The notes under the pieces were generated by a model. It saw only the letters and a program-made list of their open reading frames with translations. It was not told the DNA's origin and searched no databases. 64,000 nucleotides of DNA from the NCBI GenBank assembly GCA_046154185.1, contig JBJXGE010000097.1, positions 1-64,000 of the forward strand, given 5' to 3'. Position 1 is the first letter of the stretch, and every line of letters begins with the position of its first letter. Source of the DNA: JBJXGE01 sp046154185. Lineage in GTDB: Bacteria > Planctomycetota > UBA8108 > UBA1146 > JAJFFE01. The position numbers and the translations under genes were made by a program. This document shows positions 7,175-16,600 of the stretch, in pieces.

Positions 7175-8341
7175 CTAGCTTCCGGGATCATCCGTTCCTT
7201 TGTTCGGAATGTTCGGAATACTGCGGTCGGGTGCACGCGCAGACATGACATCGTTCCAGAGCAGCGCGAGCGCGCACGCCGCCGTCGACCATGAATAGCG
7301 CTTGACGAGCGTCTGGCCACGGGCGACGAGTTGCGCGCAGAGTTCGGGCTCGGTGAGGAGCCGGCTCAGTTGTGCCGCAAACGTGCGCGCGTCGCTCGGA
7401 TCGGCGTAAAGCGCCGCGTCCACGAGGACTTCCGGGAGACTCGCGGTGTTCGACACGACCGCGGGTGTGCCGCAAGCGAGCGCCTCGAGTGGGGGGAGAC
7501 CGAAGCCTTCGTAGTAAGACGGATACAGGATGGCGCGGGCGCCGCTCATGAGCGCGGCGAGTTCCGGCTCCGCGACGTAGTTCAGGCGCACAACGTGTTC
7601 GTCGTCGGCAGCGCCGAACGCGTGTGCGCCATAGATGCCGGGATTCGCGCCGACGATGACGAGGGGATGCGCCGCCCGCAGCGCCGCGGGCAAGAGTTGC
7701 CAAGCAGAGATCGCCGTGACCTCGTTCTTTCGCGGATTGCCGCCGCCGAAACACAGGACGTAGTTTGCGAGTGGGTGCGGGTGAGCCGCGCGCGGCGTCG
7801 GGCGAAAACTCGCCGACACGCCACAGGCGATGACTTCCATATGTTCTGGTTCGACCACGCCGTAGCGCACGAGTTCGGTTCGCGAAAAGTCGCTCGACGT
7901 GACGACGCGGCACACGCGACGACCGAGTCGTCGCATCAAGAAACGATAGTAAGCACGAAACCCGCGCGTAAACCACCTGGGTTCCGCCACGAACACGGCC
8001 GCGTCGTGAAACGTGACGACCTGGCGCGCCACCGCGATGGGTCCAACGGCGGTCGGCGACCACAAGCACGCGGCGCGCTGCTCGCGCATCAAGAGTGGCA
8101 GCGCGATTTGCACCCACAGCGCGACCGGCAAATCGCCGGGATCGACGACGACGTAGTCCGCTAGTGGCGGCTCGGCATGCGCGACGTCGGCGGCGCGACC
8201 GGGCGCGATCAACACGGTTTCGAAGGCACGCACCGGCGATCGATGCAACGCGCGACACATCTCGTGCGCGTAACGCTGCACACCGGTCTCGGCGACGCCG
8301 AGAAAGCTGCCGTTGATTGCCAAGCGCGGACGCGCGCTCAT
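7175..8341 (-). CDS. GT-B glycosyltransferase, family 4 type
   Basis: 388 residues. The ATG at 8341 overlaps the stop of the upstream polysaccharide gene (ATGA), indicating coupled translation; longer in-frame extensions look non-coding. GT-B organisation: an N-terminal acceptor domain starting R-L-A-I-N-G-S-F-L with G-V-x-R-Y, then a C-terminal donor domain with C-F-G-G-G-N-P-R-K-N and the E-x7-E element Y-E-G-F-G-L-P-P-L-E-A followed by A-C-G-T-P-A-V. Retaining glycosyltransferases of this type add one sugar from a nucleotide donor to a growing polysaccharide or lipid-linked chain. The acceptor and sugar are unknown. A decayed relative lies just downstream at 6025-6150. Confidence 0.9.
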   Translation of the reverse strand: MSARPRLAINGSFLGVAETGVQRYAHEMCRALHRSPVRAFETVLIAPGRAADVAHAEPPLADYVVVDPGDLPVALWVQIALPLLMREQRAACLWSPTAVGPIAVARQVVTFHDAAVFVAEPRWFTRGFRAYYRFLMRRLGRRVCRVVTSSDFSRTELVRYGVVEPEHMEVIACGVSASFRPTPRAAHPHPLANYVLCFGGGNPRKNEVTAISAWQLLPAALRAAHPLVIVGANPGIYGAHAFGAADDEHVVRLNYVAEPELAALMSGARAILYPSYYEGFGLPPLEALACGTPAVVSNTASLPEVLVDAALYADPSDARTFAAQLSRLLTEPELCAQLVARGQTLVKRYSWSTAACALALLWNDVMSARAPDRSIPNIPNKGTDDPGS

Positions 8342-10041
8342 GTCGCCGCCCTTGGCCAGCCGAGTCGCTCGGCGGGATAGATAAACGGCGCGCCGTCGAG
8401 AATTCCTGCGCAGATGACATCGAGACCGGCGCTCGCGCCGGGCTCGAGCGCGCGCCAACCTTTTGTCGACGTGAATCGGAACGGCGGATCGCTGCCGGTC
8501 GGCGCAAAGAACTCGAGGGGAATCATGCGGCGAAAAAAAATGTGATACGCGTAGCGGCGCGCGCGTTCGAGTTGCACCGCATCGAGCGATGCGAGCGGTA
8601 GACGATCGAGGAGCGCGCGATACTCGGCGCGGTTCGCCGCGTCCAAGGTGAATCCTTTGCCGCGCACCCATGCTTCGCCAGCGACGATCACCGGCTTGCC
8701 CGTTGCCGCGACCTCGACGCCGGTTTTCGTGCCATAGATCAGCGTCGCGTTCGCGTGGGCGATCAGCGCGTAGGTGCTCAATTCGTGGTCGGGGCCGATG
8801 AGCGTCACGTTCTCCGATAAAGGCGGCGCGCGGCGCGCGAGTTCATCGGCGACGCGTTCCCGCGACGGCAACGTGCCGCGAATCTCCGCCGGGTGGACGC
8901 GAATCACGAGTCGAAGATTCGAGCGGCTCCGAAAGTACTCAACGGTTTCGAGCAGCCAATCCATCATGCTCGCGAACGCATTCGCGGCGTAATGAAGCTG
9001 CGCATCCCAAATCACATTCGTGAGGAGCGCGATGACCGGACGACCGTCGTCCGCGCCGATCGCGCGCGCGAGTTCCGGCGGCGACTCCTGCGGCTTGTTG
9101 TGAAACCAAATCCAATCTTGGCTGCCGGCCCAGCGACTCTTGAGATAGGCGGCCAACTCCGCGGCTTCTTCGTCGGACCACGGCATCCGTTCCCAACTCG
9201 CCGTCGGTTCAGTGAGGAGCGTGTGATGATAACTGTCGCCGTGGCTGAAGATGAAAGTGCCCCGGCGATAACTCGGCGTCCAGTTCACGACTCGCACGTT
9301 GCTGGCGCGCGCGACTTCGCCCACGATGCCTTGCGGCACATAGATGCCGTGGTGGAAGACCGCGGCGTCGTAGCGGCGGGCAGCGAAGAGTCGGCGCATC
9401 GCGCAGCTCATCACGAGCGATGCGTGAAAGAAGCGGCGCAGCACCGATTCGCCGTGCGGCTCACCAGCGAGCGTGCCGCGCGCGAAAAAGCGCAGCGCGC
9501 CCGCGAGCGCGTGCTCGCCGATGCGGAGTTCGTCGCGTTCGAACGCGGCGATCGCATCGAACTCGAGTCCGCTTGCGAGCGCGGCGCATTCGGCGCGTTC
9601 ATGCGCGCGCACGAGTTCGCTCACGCGCTGGATCGGGACATCGATGCCGCGATAGAGCGCCGCGCCACCGCGATGGCAGTTCTGGCAAAGCGTCGGTTGC
9701 GGACCGTGCGCGGAAAAGTCCGCGGCATTCTCGAACGCGCGAATCTCGCAAAGTTGACACGCCGCGAGCGCGCCATCGCAGAGCAAGACTTCGGGCGCTG
9801 CGCCGCGCATCCGCAGCGCGAGCGCGAGCGCGCTTTCGAGCGTAACGCCCGCCCAATAACCGCCCAAGGTCGTGGCGATCAAGACCCGCCGTGGCGCGCG
9901 TGTCGCGGTTCGCAATCGCAACTCGCCGCCGTCGACGCCCAGCAACTTCGACCAACGTGGATAGGCGGACGTGCGCGAGCGATATCCGCGAACGAGCCGG
10001 CGCAGTGTGCGGGATTTGCGAATGAACTCGCTGAAGCGCAT
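8338..10041 (-). CDS. Capsule-polysaccharide-type glycosyltransferase
   Basis: 567 residues from the ATG at 10041. That start is chosen because the duplicated copy of this 5' region (18081-18229) keeps an ATG at the same position followed by F-I-R-K-S-R-T-L-R-R-L. The N-terminal half has a C-x2-C pair and C-x2-C-H motif (C-Q-L-C ... C-Q-N-C-H), and the C-terminal half has R-V-H-P-A-E, H-E-L-S-T-Y and T-K-T-G-V-E-V-A-A-T-G-K-P-V, the pattern of capsule polysaccharide synthesis/export glycosyltransferases related to KpsC/KpsS and polysialyltransferase-like GT-B enzymes. It overlaps the following GT4 gene by four bases, so both probably act on one polymer. The sugar specificity cannot be read from sequence. 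Confidence 0.78.
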   Translation of the reverse strand: MRFSEFIRKSRTLRRLVRGYRSRTSAYPRWSKLLGVDGGELRLRTATRAPRRVLIATTLGGYWAGVTLESALALALRMRGAAPEVLLCDGALAACQLCEIRAFENAADFSAHGPQPTLCQNCHRGGAALYRGIDVPIQRVSELVRAHERAECAALASGLEFDAIAAFERDELRIGEHALAGALRFFARGTLAGEPHGESVLRRFFHASLVMSCAMRRLFAARRYDAAVFHHGIYVPQGIVGEVARASNVRVVNWTPSYRRGTFIFSHGDSYHHTLLTEPTASWERMPWSDEEAAELAAYLKSRWAGSQDWIWFHNKPQESPPELARAIGADDGRPVIALLTNVIWDAQLHYAANAFASMMDWLLETVEYFRSRSNLRLVIRVHPAEIRGTLPSRERVADELARRAPPLSENVTLIGPDHELSTYALIAHANATLIYGTKTGVEVAATGKPVIVAGEAWVRGKGFTLDAANRAEYRALLDRLPLASLDAVQLERARRYAYHIFFRRMIPLEFFAPTGSDPPFRFTSTKGWRALEPGASAGLDVICAGILDGAPFIYPAERLGWPRAAT

Positions 10042-10147
10042 CGGCCGCATTGTGGGAGGCTCACGCATTGCGAGCAAGGCCATGCGAATTCGCGCCGCGC
10101 GCGGGCGGACAGTAATGTTGACGCTTTTCGCGCGGTTGCTAGAGTGC
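9991..10147. repeat. Duplicated promoter/5'-gene region, copy A
   Basis: About 157 bases similar over their whole length to 18081-18229. The segment holds the first codons of the minus-strand capsule gene, its leader, and a plus-strand promoter. The last 30 bases (10118-10147) differ from copy B at a single position. Confidence 0.8.
10118..10145 (+). promoter_or_regulatory. Sigma-70-like promoter for the DUF5655 gene
   Basis: TTGACG (10118-10123), 16-base spacer, TAGAGT (10140-10145), placing a start site near 10152, about 13 bases before the ATG at 10165. The same promoter is conserved in copy B at 18200-18227, which argues that it is functional. Confidence 0.55.
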
Positions 10148-10164
10148 GGAACGAGGATCGCGAA

Positions 10165-10611
10165 ATGGCGAATCGTCCACCGCTCTGGCGCTGCCCCGCT
10201 TGTCGCCGCGCTTTTGCTAACTGCAATCAGTCTCACGCTTGCGGGCGGCATTCCCTCTCTCACCATTTCGAAGGAAAACCCCCGGAGATACGGGTTCTCT
10301 TCGATGCGGTCGTCGCCGCCATTCGGCAGATCGGTCCGGTTCGTGTGCTTCCCGAGAAAACGCGGATCGCGTTTCAGGTGCGAATGTCATTCGCGCAAGT
10401 GACGCCGCGTCAACGATGGCTTGACGGCCATGTCGTGCTCTCACGTCGCTTGGAGAGCGCTAGGTTTCGAAGGATCGAAACGTTTTCACCGCGCAATCAC
10501 CTTCACGCATTCCGGCTCACTGGGCTCAGCGAGATCGACGATGAGTTTCGGGCGTGGTTGGCCGAGGCGTATCGGGTGGGCGAGCAAAAGCACCTCAAGT
10601 GCAAAAGTTGA
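10165..10611 (+). CDS. DUF5655 domain protein
   Basis: 148 residues from ATG 10165. A zinc-ribbon-like start (C-P-A-C-R-R-x-F-A-N ... Q-S-H-A-C-G) is followed by the conserved block P-E-K-T-R-I-A-F-Q-V-R-M-S-F and R-F-R-R-I-E-T-F-S-P-R-N-H, the pattern I associate with DUF5655 proteins. Molecular function is unknown; members are small and often encoded alone. The frame stays open far upstream antisense to the capsule gene, but only the part after 10165 has this family signature. It is divergent from the capsule gene, with a clear promoter in the 123-base gap. Confidence 0.8.
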   Translation: MANRPPLWRCPACRRAFANCNQSHACGRHSLSHHFEGKPPEIRVLFDAVVAAIRQIGPVRVLPEKTRIAFQVRMSFAQVTPRQRWLDGHVVLSRRLESARFRRIETFSPRNHLHAFRLTGLSEIDDEFRAWLAEAYRVGEQKHLKCKS

Positions 10612-10659
10612 AGTGCGAGTCACGAAGATCGTTCCAATTTCTCTCGCGTCAGCGCTCGA

Positions 10660-11430
10660 TCATCCGCCGTCGCCCCAAGCCACGGTCACGTACTCGCAGG
10701 ATTCGGGACCCGAGATTTGGCTCACGCAGAACTGAATCTCGAGCGAATCATCCATTCCAAGCCCGCATTCAAACGTAGGCGAGGCTGTGACGCTCGCGGC
10801 GCCGCTGCTGCTGACGACTTGGACACCCGACAGGCCGCCGGTGATGCAGGTCCAGATGATGAAGATCTCGACCGACATTCCCGCCGGAATGTCGGAGACA
10901 ACGATGCGCGGCTCCATCACGCCGAATACCTCGTCAGTGATCTCGTAACAAAACCAGTCCTCGTCGCCGCTGGTATGAAAGTTGTCGGCGAAGGTGCCGG
11001 CGGGGAACGCGCCGCTGTCGGGAATTACGCCGAGATTCACGCACGAAGATTGCGAGTCATTCGGCTCGAACGTGTCGGGCACGCACGCCCCACACGCATC
11101 AAACGTCGCGCAATCCAAACCGTCGAGTGTGGGGTCTGGCCCACAGGCCGGAAACGGCGCCGCGGGAGACGGACCGGCCGAGAACAGCGCACTCAAGATC
11201 AAAATGGGATCGGCGATGTTGGTGGCGCCATCATCGTTCGAGTCGAGCGCGTCGGCGCAGCCAAGCGGGCCGCCGCCGAACAAGTAGCTGAGTCCCGACA
11301 CTGCGTCGGCAATGTTGAACGATCCATCCGCGTTGACATCGCCGCGAACAAAGTCAGCGGCCGTAAGAGTGCTGCTCGCGCCGGCGATCAGCACGATAGG
11401 GAGCAGCAACCGAAAGCGGAGCTGACGCAT
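10660..11430 (-). CDS. Secreted protein with N-terminal dockerin-like repeats
   Basis: 256 residues. The start is the ATG at 11430, preceded by a purine-rich GAGGAGA and giving a clean signal peptide (R-Q-L-R-F-R then L-L-L-P-I-V-L-I-A-G-A). Right after cleavage come two calcium-loop repeats: D-V-N-A-D-G-S-F-N-I-A-D-A and D-S-N-D-D-G-A-T-N-I-A-D-P, each followed by a Y/A-L-F-x-G/A-G segment, then a Cys-rich linker. The C-terminal half (about 115-256) is a beta-rich domain with E-P-N-D-S near its start, resembling bacterial pre-peptidase C-terminal-like domains, with several cysteines. Probably an extracellular or cell-wall protein; function unknown. It is the first of three dockerin-bearing genes in this stretch. 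Confidence 0.8.
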   Translation of the reverse strand: MRQLRFRLLLPIVLIAGASSTLTAADFVRGDVNADGSFNIADAVSGLSYLFGGGPLGCADALDSNDDGATNIADPILILSALFSAGPSPAAPFPACGPDPTLDGLDCATFDACGACVPDTFEPNDSQSSCVNLGVIPDSGAFPAGTFADNFHTSGDEDWFCYEITDEVFGVMEPRIVVSDIPAGMSVEIFIIWTCITGGLSGVQVVSSSGAASVTASPTFECGLGMDDSLEIQFCVSQISGPESCEYVTVAWGDGG

Positions 11431-11562
11431 GCAATGGTCTCCTCTTAAACTGAAGATCGGCCCATGATTCAAACGACACTAAGATACCCAGTCCATCGCT
11501 CCGCCGATAGGCGCCGCGACCACTCGCTGCTACTGCGGTGTCAAGAAACCTTGGCCCGCAGG

Positions 11563-13155
11563 CTACGGGCACGAGCTATCGGCGCAACCCAACGCGTCCG
11601 TGGTCGGGTCCGTGCCGCACGGGACAACAGGATCGGGTGGGTGCGCGCCGCCCGTGAACAGGAATGACAGATGGAAGATGGGATCGGCGATGTTCAGTAG
11701 GCCATCGTCATTCGAATCCTGTGCATCGAGACAAAACGATGGACCACCAGTGAACAGGTACGCGAGGTTGAAGATTGGGTCGGCAATATTGACGGCGCCA
11801 TCGCCATTGTCGTCGCCACGTGTCGCCATGGCTGAGTATGGAATGCCCGGAATCCCGTCGCGCTCGAAGCAACCGCGGTCGACCGGTGGCTCGCCGACGC
11901 CCGTATTCGGAGTCGCGGGTTCGTCCATGAAGCGCGGGCTCGAGGCGAGGTCAACAAGCGGAATCGTGTCGAGGGCGAGAGTCGATGCGTCGATGTCCGC
12001 GAAGTCGTCGCCAGAATCGATGCAAGGTGAGCCAGCTCCGAGTCCGAAGGTGGCCGTAAAAATTGGCGGTAGATCAAAATTTTGCAGACCCGGCCAACCG
12101 CCTTCGACATCACTCCAGGATACGCTTATCAGGGATGTGCTGCCGTCGAGAGGAACGTTCGTCGGCCCGTTGTCGTAAAAAATGCAGTTCGTCGCAGTCA
12201 CGACGCCAACGGAGTAAATGCACGTCGCATAGGGAGCCGCAGTGTCCTGGTTTTCGGCAAATGTGCAGTTCGTGACGGTGATCTGTCCGCCCGAATTCCA
12301 GATTCCGGCTGCGTGTTGAGCCTGGTTGAACACGAACAGACAATTAGCGAAGTACCCGTTCGAGACATCGGTCGCGGAGCCCGTCGAGTAGACTGCGCCG
12401 CCCGCGCCGGTCGGGTTTGCGAAGTTCAAGCGGAACTCACTGTTGGTGACGCGGGGCGCGCTTCCGAGCTCGCTATAGATCGCGCCGCCCGCGCCGGCCA
12501 TCGGCGTTCCGCCCGGCAGCGAGTAGGTTGCGTTGTACAGAAAGAGGCAAGAATCAATCTCGGGTTGACTGCCGTCACGGTTGTAGATGCCGGCGCCGCG
12601 CCAAGCTTGATTCTCTTGGAAAACGCAGTCGACGATTTTTGGGCTACTGTTGAGATTGGCCATCGCGCCACCGTAGATCTCATCGCCCGGGTCCGCGAGA
12701 TCCATGAACACGCAGTTCATTATCAGCGGACTGCTATTCGCGTTGTACATACCGAGGCCGTATCGGCCGCCGCCGCCCGCTGGAGTCGTGGTACCTCCGC
12801 CATTACTGATGTGGAAGCCGTTCAGTACGGTGTTGGAACCTTCTCCGCTGCGACACGTGATCACACTTCCCGGCGAGCTCGACGAAGGACTCTGCAGAAA
12901 CGTCACTGCTGCCCCGCCCGTAGACTCGAGCGTTACCGCTTTGCCGAGAAAGTCGATGAGCTCGAGATAGAAGCCAGGCTGAACTTGAATCGTGTCGCCG
13001 TCAGCGGCTGCTAACATCGCCGACATGATGTTGGGGTAGGAAACAGTCGGAACCGGCAGCACCGCGCCAACCGCTGGATGCGAAATGGTGCCGGCCGTTA
13101 TGAGGAGAGTCGCGAGGAAGGAACAGTGTCGAGGCCAAGTACGGCGGATTCTCAT
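11563..13155 (-). CDS. Secreted parallel beta-helix protein with C-terminal dockerin-like repeats
   Basis: 530 residues; ATG at 13155 with GAAAGGA upstream and a signal peptide (R-I-R-R-T-W ... F-L-A-T-L-L-I-T-A-G). Residues about 55-340 form a right-handed parallel beta-helix of the pectate-lyase-like superfamily: I-Q-V-Q-P-G-F-Y start, then successive coils with G-G-A-I-Y/G-A-G-I-Y and N-C-x-F turns. After the terminal D-R-G-C-F-E block come two dockerin-like repeats (D-D-N-G-D-G-A-V-N-I-A-D-P and D-S-N-D-D-G-L-L-N-I-A-D-P) and a Cys-rich tail. No catalytic residues of known polysaccharide lyases can be assigned, so it may be structural or adhesive. The truncated gene at 6275-7117 is a relative. 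Confidence 0.85.
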   Translation of the reverse strand: MRIRRTWPRHCSFLATLLITAGTISHPAVGAVLPVPTVSYPNIMSAMLAAADGDTIQVQPGFYLELIDFLGKAVTLESTGGAAVTFLQSPSSSSPGSVITCRSGEGSNTVLNGFHISNGGGTTTPAGGGGRYGLGMYNANSSPLIMNCVFMDLADPGDEIYGGAMANLNSSPKIVDCVFQENQAWRGAGIYNRDGSQPEIDSCLFLYNATYSLPGGTPMAGAGGAIYSELGSAPRVTNSEFRLNFANPTGAGGAVYSTGSATDVSNGYFANCLFVFNQAQHAAGIWNSGGQITVTNCTFAENQDTAAPYATCIYSVGVVTATNCIFYDNGPTNVPLDGSTSLISVSWSDVEGGWPGLQNFDLPPIFTATFGLGAGSPCIDSGDDFADIDASTLALDTIPLVDLASSPRFMDEPATPNTGVGEPPVDRGCFERDGIPGIPYSAMATRGDDNGDGAVNIADPIFNLAYLFTGGPSFCLDAQDSNDDGLLNIADPIFHLSFLFTGGAHPPDPVVPCGTDPTTDALGCADSSCP

Positions 13156-13596
13156 GGCATTTTTCCTTTCGGCAGTGCCAAGCCCGGCGTGCAATGTGGG
13201 CACGCGATTTCTCGAGTCCCTCAGTGCGCGTTTCACGTTTCCTGCGAAATGTCCGCAGGAAGCGTCGTTGCCTTTGGAATCCGAAATCCGGCGCCCGAAC
13301 CCTTCTAAATCTCGCGATAATCTCTCGTGATCACCCAACTCGACGCCGACCAGCTCGTCTCTGCAAAGCCTCCGCCGCTCTTCCCGGGCATGAGGCCGAA
13401 GCCCCAAGGCTGGGTCGCCAGCGCGGTGTCGTCGGTTGAAATCGGCTCGCCCGTTTCAGAAACTCGCTCTCTTCGAGCGATGGTTTGCATCCGATGCGCG
13501 CCGTGGATACTTTCAAAGTACGGCGACGGAATTCGGGAGTTGGTGCGGAACGACACTGAATATTCACCCGAATATAGCTCAATCGAAATCTAAAGC
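13156..13596. other. Intergenic region, no gene recognised
   Basis: Gap between two dockerin-protein genes. Open frames exist on both strands around 13305-13593, but none shows family features, a convincing start or an RBS. It probably holds the leader and promoter of the beta-helix gene and, at its far end, the terminator of the large upstream gene. Confidence 0.5.
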
Positions 13597-13626
13597 GCCG
13601 CCGCTGCTCGACCGAGCAGCGGCGGC
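13597..13626 (-). terminator. Strong hairpin terminator of the 1420-residue dockerin protein gene
   Basis: Perfect 14-bp inverted repeat (13597-13610 and 13613-13626) with a two-base centre, 12 bases after the stop at 13639. On the minus strand it is followed by a moderately T-rich stretch (GCTTTAGATTT), consistent with intrinsic termination. Confidence 0.75.
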
Positions 13627-13638
13627 ATCCACTCGGCG

Positions 13639-16600
13639 TCACGGCGCGATCGTGATCGAGCCGCAGTAGTTGTCGGTCGGTACCGCAGTCGACAAAAGGT
13701 CGGTGACGACCGTTTGTACTGGCCCAGCACCACCACCGCCGATCGTGTCGCAGAAACAAACGGCGGTGGTCGTGCCCGCCGCGCCGATCACGTCGTATTC
13801 CGCATCGAAGAGCCAGTAGCCGAGCCCCGGCGCCAAAGTGAAGCCGCCGAGGACATCGATGACAACACCCATCGTCACGCCGCTGCCCGGAATCACGTCC
13901 ATGATGACGAAATCGGCCGGCTGACCGCCCTGCACGCTCGACATGAATGGCGCGAGATTCGCGCCGGTGATTGCGAGCGCCGTCGCGTCATGGCAAAGCC
14001 CAAGCGACCAGCCTCGAAGCGTGAGATCGGTGTCGAGGAGCACGCTCCCGATCGCGTTGCCGCCGGCCGGCGCCTGCGAACTGGTCGCGAGAAACGCGGG
14101 CCCACCGGCAAGGACGACAACCCCTGCGTCGGTGATGCCACCGATCTGCGGGTTGGTGATCGTCGCGAGCGCTTGCAGTGTTTCGCCGCCCAGATCGACC
14201 GACAGCAGCAACTCGAGATCAGTGCCGAGCACGTCGACGTCGAGCAGCTCAAAAAAGCCGGTGCTGTCGGAGACGCCGGTCGAGCTCGTTCCCAAAACTT
14301 CGACCGAGACACCGGCGAGCGGGCGGCCGACCGAGAGCATCGCAAAACCGACGACATCCGTGCGCGGCACTGGCAGCTGGACGCTGAGTCGAAGGGCCGC
14401 GATCGCGCCGTTGTTGCTCGCCGCGATGACGACGCTGCCCGGTAGCAAGCCCGTGACGATGCCTTGCGCGTCGACTGTTGCGATGGCTGGATTCGTCGTG
14501 CGGTAAGCAGTGCCCGGATTTGCCGTGAGATCGATGGTCGCGCCCAGCACGAAACCGGTGACGTTGAGCGCCTTCGTCGAGCCGACCTCGACGGTCGTCC
14601 CGGGCGCGGCAGCCGCGAGCGTAATCCGTTCGGGTAGCGGCGGCGGGGTCGGGGACACAACCAGGTTCGGCGGATTCGAGATCAGTCCTTGCACGATCCG
14701 AAACTCATCGCTGACAAAGTACTCTTTGACGCCTTCGCGATCACGCACACCGATGACGCGGATCGCGTCATCGCTGACGAAGTCCGGCGCCGTGCCTGGC
14801 CCGCCGAGGCCGAATTGATCCGGCACCGAGATATTGCGGATGCGAAAACTCTGCGGAAAAACTCCAGAGAAGGATTGTCCGTTGGCGCGCAAGTAAAGCG
14901 TGCCGAGATCGGGTTCCGGACCATCGCCCGAGCCTTCCGGCTCTTCCAACCCCGTGCCAAGCCCGCCGCCGCCGCCAGCAGGTCCCGCCGCCGGTAGCAC
15001 GCCCGGCGTACACGTACCTGCGGCGCCCGACGGCTGCAAGTGGTACGCACGCGTCTCCACCAAGACTGAGAGTCCAGCCTGTGCCGCCAGAGTCTGAAGC
15101 TGAACTTGAGTCAGCGTGCCGAGATTCTTGCTGATATCGGCAGCGTTACCAGCCGAGTGATTGCTCACGCGAGCCACAGGATTCAGGCAAATGCCGTGAT
15201 GGGCGCATTCGGCGTTGATCCGCGCGATCTGCTGCGCACAAACGCTCTGGCAATCCGGATCGAGCCGCTGGAGCGCCGTGTAGGCCTGCTTGATGGCGTA
15301 AAGGTGATCTTGATAGGTCTGCGGACGATACGCCGAGGTCGTGTAAATCCGCGCGCCGGCAGTGAGGTTTTGCGCGAGACACCGCAGCGTATTCACGCGG
15401 GCCTGCAAGTCTTGAAGACTCGCGTTGATTGTCGGATCGGCCGACGTCCACAAGATCGGGTTATTCTCCATCGCGAGGGCATCGGGATCGGTGACATCCG
15501 GAATCGTCAGCTCCGGCGGACACTCGGTGCACTCTTCTTCGCAATCGCTCGTCACTGCGTAGGGCGGACAATTGCAGCCCCACCCAGCAACACTCAGACC
15601 GACGCCCGGATCGCTCTCGATGCTGGCACCGTCGAGTGTCACCTTCCCGGTTGCAACGATCTCGAACCGGTTGTTTGCGTGGTTGTAGCTCAAGAAGTAC
15701 GCGATCGCGCCGGGCGGGAGCGCCGACACATTTGGGTAGACGACCCTCAGCGGCGGGTTGAAATGCGCACCGGCCGGTTGCAGCGTCCAAGCCATGAGCG
15801 GCGCGGCACCGTCCGGCACGGCCATCGGCAAATCGTCGTGCTGCACCAAGTCGATCGACAATTCGACCGAGTTGCCGCTCCCGGTTGCAACGCTGGTGCC
15901 ATCGGCGAGCACAATCTGCGTCGACGCCGGCACGTAAATGCTAAAACCTTCGACACCTTCGGCAGTGAGTTCGACGTCGGCCGACCCGTTGAAGAGCCGC
16001 CGATTTTGCGGGGCTAGCGGCGGCAGCAAAACCGGCTGCGGAAGCTGGTTCTCGGCGTTTGGAATGACGACCACCGGATACGAGATGCTCGGAAAGCTGC
16101 CCGGTACGAGCGGCCCGCCGCCAGCACCACCGAGCGCCGTAGCGCTCGCCCCATCGACCCGCAGATTGCCGGGTCCGGCGACTGGCACGTTTTCGAATCG
16201 GAATGCGCCATCGCCATCGCTTGTCGTCGCAAAAGAATCGCCGCCGATTTGCAGCGTGACCGTCGCGCCGACAAGCGGCGCGCTGGCATTGTCGAGGACC
16301 GTGCCGACAAAGCGCGTCGGCGCGTCGAAGTCCCGTTTGACGCCATAGATCGTGAAGGTCGCATGCTTCGTGGGATCGCTCGCGAGTCGCACATCAACGA
16401 CGTTCTCCCCGGGCATAGGCCCGAGCACTAGAGTGGCTTCGACATGGCCAGTCGACATCGATGCAAACGGGAACGACGCAAGCCCGTTGATGGTGCCGCC
16501 GCCCGCGACCACCTCGAAGATGACCGTCACGTCGGCGACGCCGTTCACGCCGTCCGATACCCACGCGCGCAGCGGAAAGGGCGCCGGCGCGCTGGTCTCG

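Noticed and set aside
8893..10164. Long plus-strand open frame antisense to the capsule glycosyltransferase, continuous with the DUF5655 gene
   Set aside because: Arg/Glu/His-rich composition typical of a GC-rich antisense shadow. The DUF5655 signature and a promoter place the real start at 10165.
13305..13593. Open frames on both strands between dockerin genes
   Set aside because: No RBS, no family similarity, and mutually overlapping on opposite strands; treated as non-coding leader.
15106..16017. Long plus-strand frame antisense to the large dockerin protein, and similar ones at 33335-34216 and 40398-41426
   Set aside because: Shadows of strongly supported genes in a high-GC genome; no motifs or plausible starts.
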